A program made the translations under genes and the position numbers. Below, piece after piece: positions 63,883-64,000 of a stretch of 64,000 bases of DNA. The notes under the pieces were generated by a model. It was not told the DNA's origin. It saw only the letters and a program-made list of their open reading frames with translations, and searched no databases. The stretch's first letter is position 1. Each line of letters begins with the position of its first letter. Source of the stretch: Duganella margarita (GTDB lineage Bacteria > Pseudomonadota > Gammaproteobacteria > Burkholderiales > Burkholderiaceae_D); the NCBI RefSeq assembly GCF_009857535.1, contig NZ_WWCS01000001.1:476805-540804 (forward strand), read 5' to 3'.

Positions 63883-64000
63883 TCAGATACCGTCTTGAAT
63901 AGCAAGCCCTTTCGCCAGGTAATTGGGGTCAAAGGGCTTGTTTGTTTTGATGACGCCGTAAATGAAATGCGCCAGCTTATGCATGACGGCGCCGATGACG
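63883..64000 (-). mobile_element. IS110-family transposase, C-terminal end only
   Basis: On the minus strand the frame enters from the window edge and reads AVMHKLAHFIYGVIKTNKPF, then DPNYLAKGLAIQDGI and a TGA. The MxKLxHxxYGVxK and KPFDPN pattern is the usual C-terminus of IS110/IS1111 transposases. Only about 38 codons are inside the window, so integrity cannot be judged. It ends eight bases after the DUF2461 stop, so the element lies right against that gene. Confidence 0.75.

Overview
The window is a GC-rich chromosomal segment of a Gram-negative betaproteobacterium. The best fit is Oxalobacteraceae (the Duganella/Massilia/Janthinobacterium group). The grounds are an sspB-sspA-petC-petB-petA block next to mscL and a Do-like protease, three TonB-dependent receptors, a fused isobutyryl-CoA mutase, a single-chain indolepyruvate-type oxidoreductase and a full Tad/Flp pilus locus. 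This placement is inferred from gene content and not from a phylogenetic marker. The window begins inside a transporter ATPase gene and ends inside an IS110-family transposase gene.

Layout. Positions 1-3187 carry a nucleoside-type ABC transporter (ATPase plus two permeases). Positions 3359-10798 carry a PAS chemoreceptor, a ferredoxin, an AraC regulator with a divergent AhpD-like protein, a 103-aa conserved protein, a MoaD/ThiS-like protein with an Asp-box beta-propeller, and a TetR regulator with a divergent metallo-beta-lactamase-fold hydrolase. Positions 10906-19999 form an alpha-glucoside utilisation locus: TonB receptor, LacI regulator, GH65 phosphorylase, beta-phosphoglucomutase, MFS permease and a second LacI regulator. 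The logic is uptake across the outer membrane, import, phosphorolysis to hexose plus beta-glucose-1-phosphate, then conversion to glucose-6-phosphate. Two tandem operator-like repeats lie in the receptor/LacI intergenic region.

Positions 19980-21527 are a patchy accessory stretch: a lower-GC PIN/RHH toxin-antitoxin pair, a lipoprotein, and a deletion scar that joins the C-terminal halves of a ridA-like and a soxR-like gene. A secreted pectate lyase follows (21772-23217). Positions 23261-31215 hold icmF, a 2-oxoacid:ferredoxin oxidoreductase and a Nac-like LysR gene, all for amino-acid-derived acyl-CoA metabolism. Positions 31348-33615 are a convergent pair of c-di-GMP enzymes (HD-GYP and GGDEF) next to a Tad/Flp pilus operon (33869-43770). 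That operon includes an unusual extra ATPase and a TPR/LytR_C lipoprotein.

Positions 43861-54781 contain a GIN-domain secreted protein, a LysR regulator, and two almost identical Tat-type alpha/beta hydrolase genes flanking a TonB receptor. After them come a Tat-type dienelactone hydrolase and a third TonB receptor broken by a frameshift. Positions 54977-56767 hold a hipBA toxin-antitoxin operon with three evenly spaced operators overlapping its promoter. The rest is housekeeping: tRNA-Thr, sspB, sspA, the cytochrome bc1 complex, mscL, a periplasmic protease and a DUF2461 protein. It ends at the IS110-type element.

The most notable structures are the hip operator array, the recent hydrolase duplication that brackets a receptor gene, the soxR/ridA scar, the extra ATPase in the Tad locus, and the tandem LacI-type operators. 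No CRISPR array, rRNA operon or prophage was seen.
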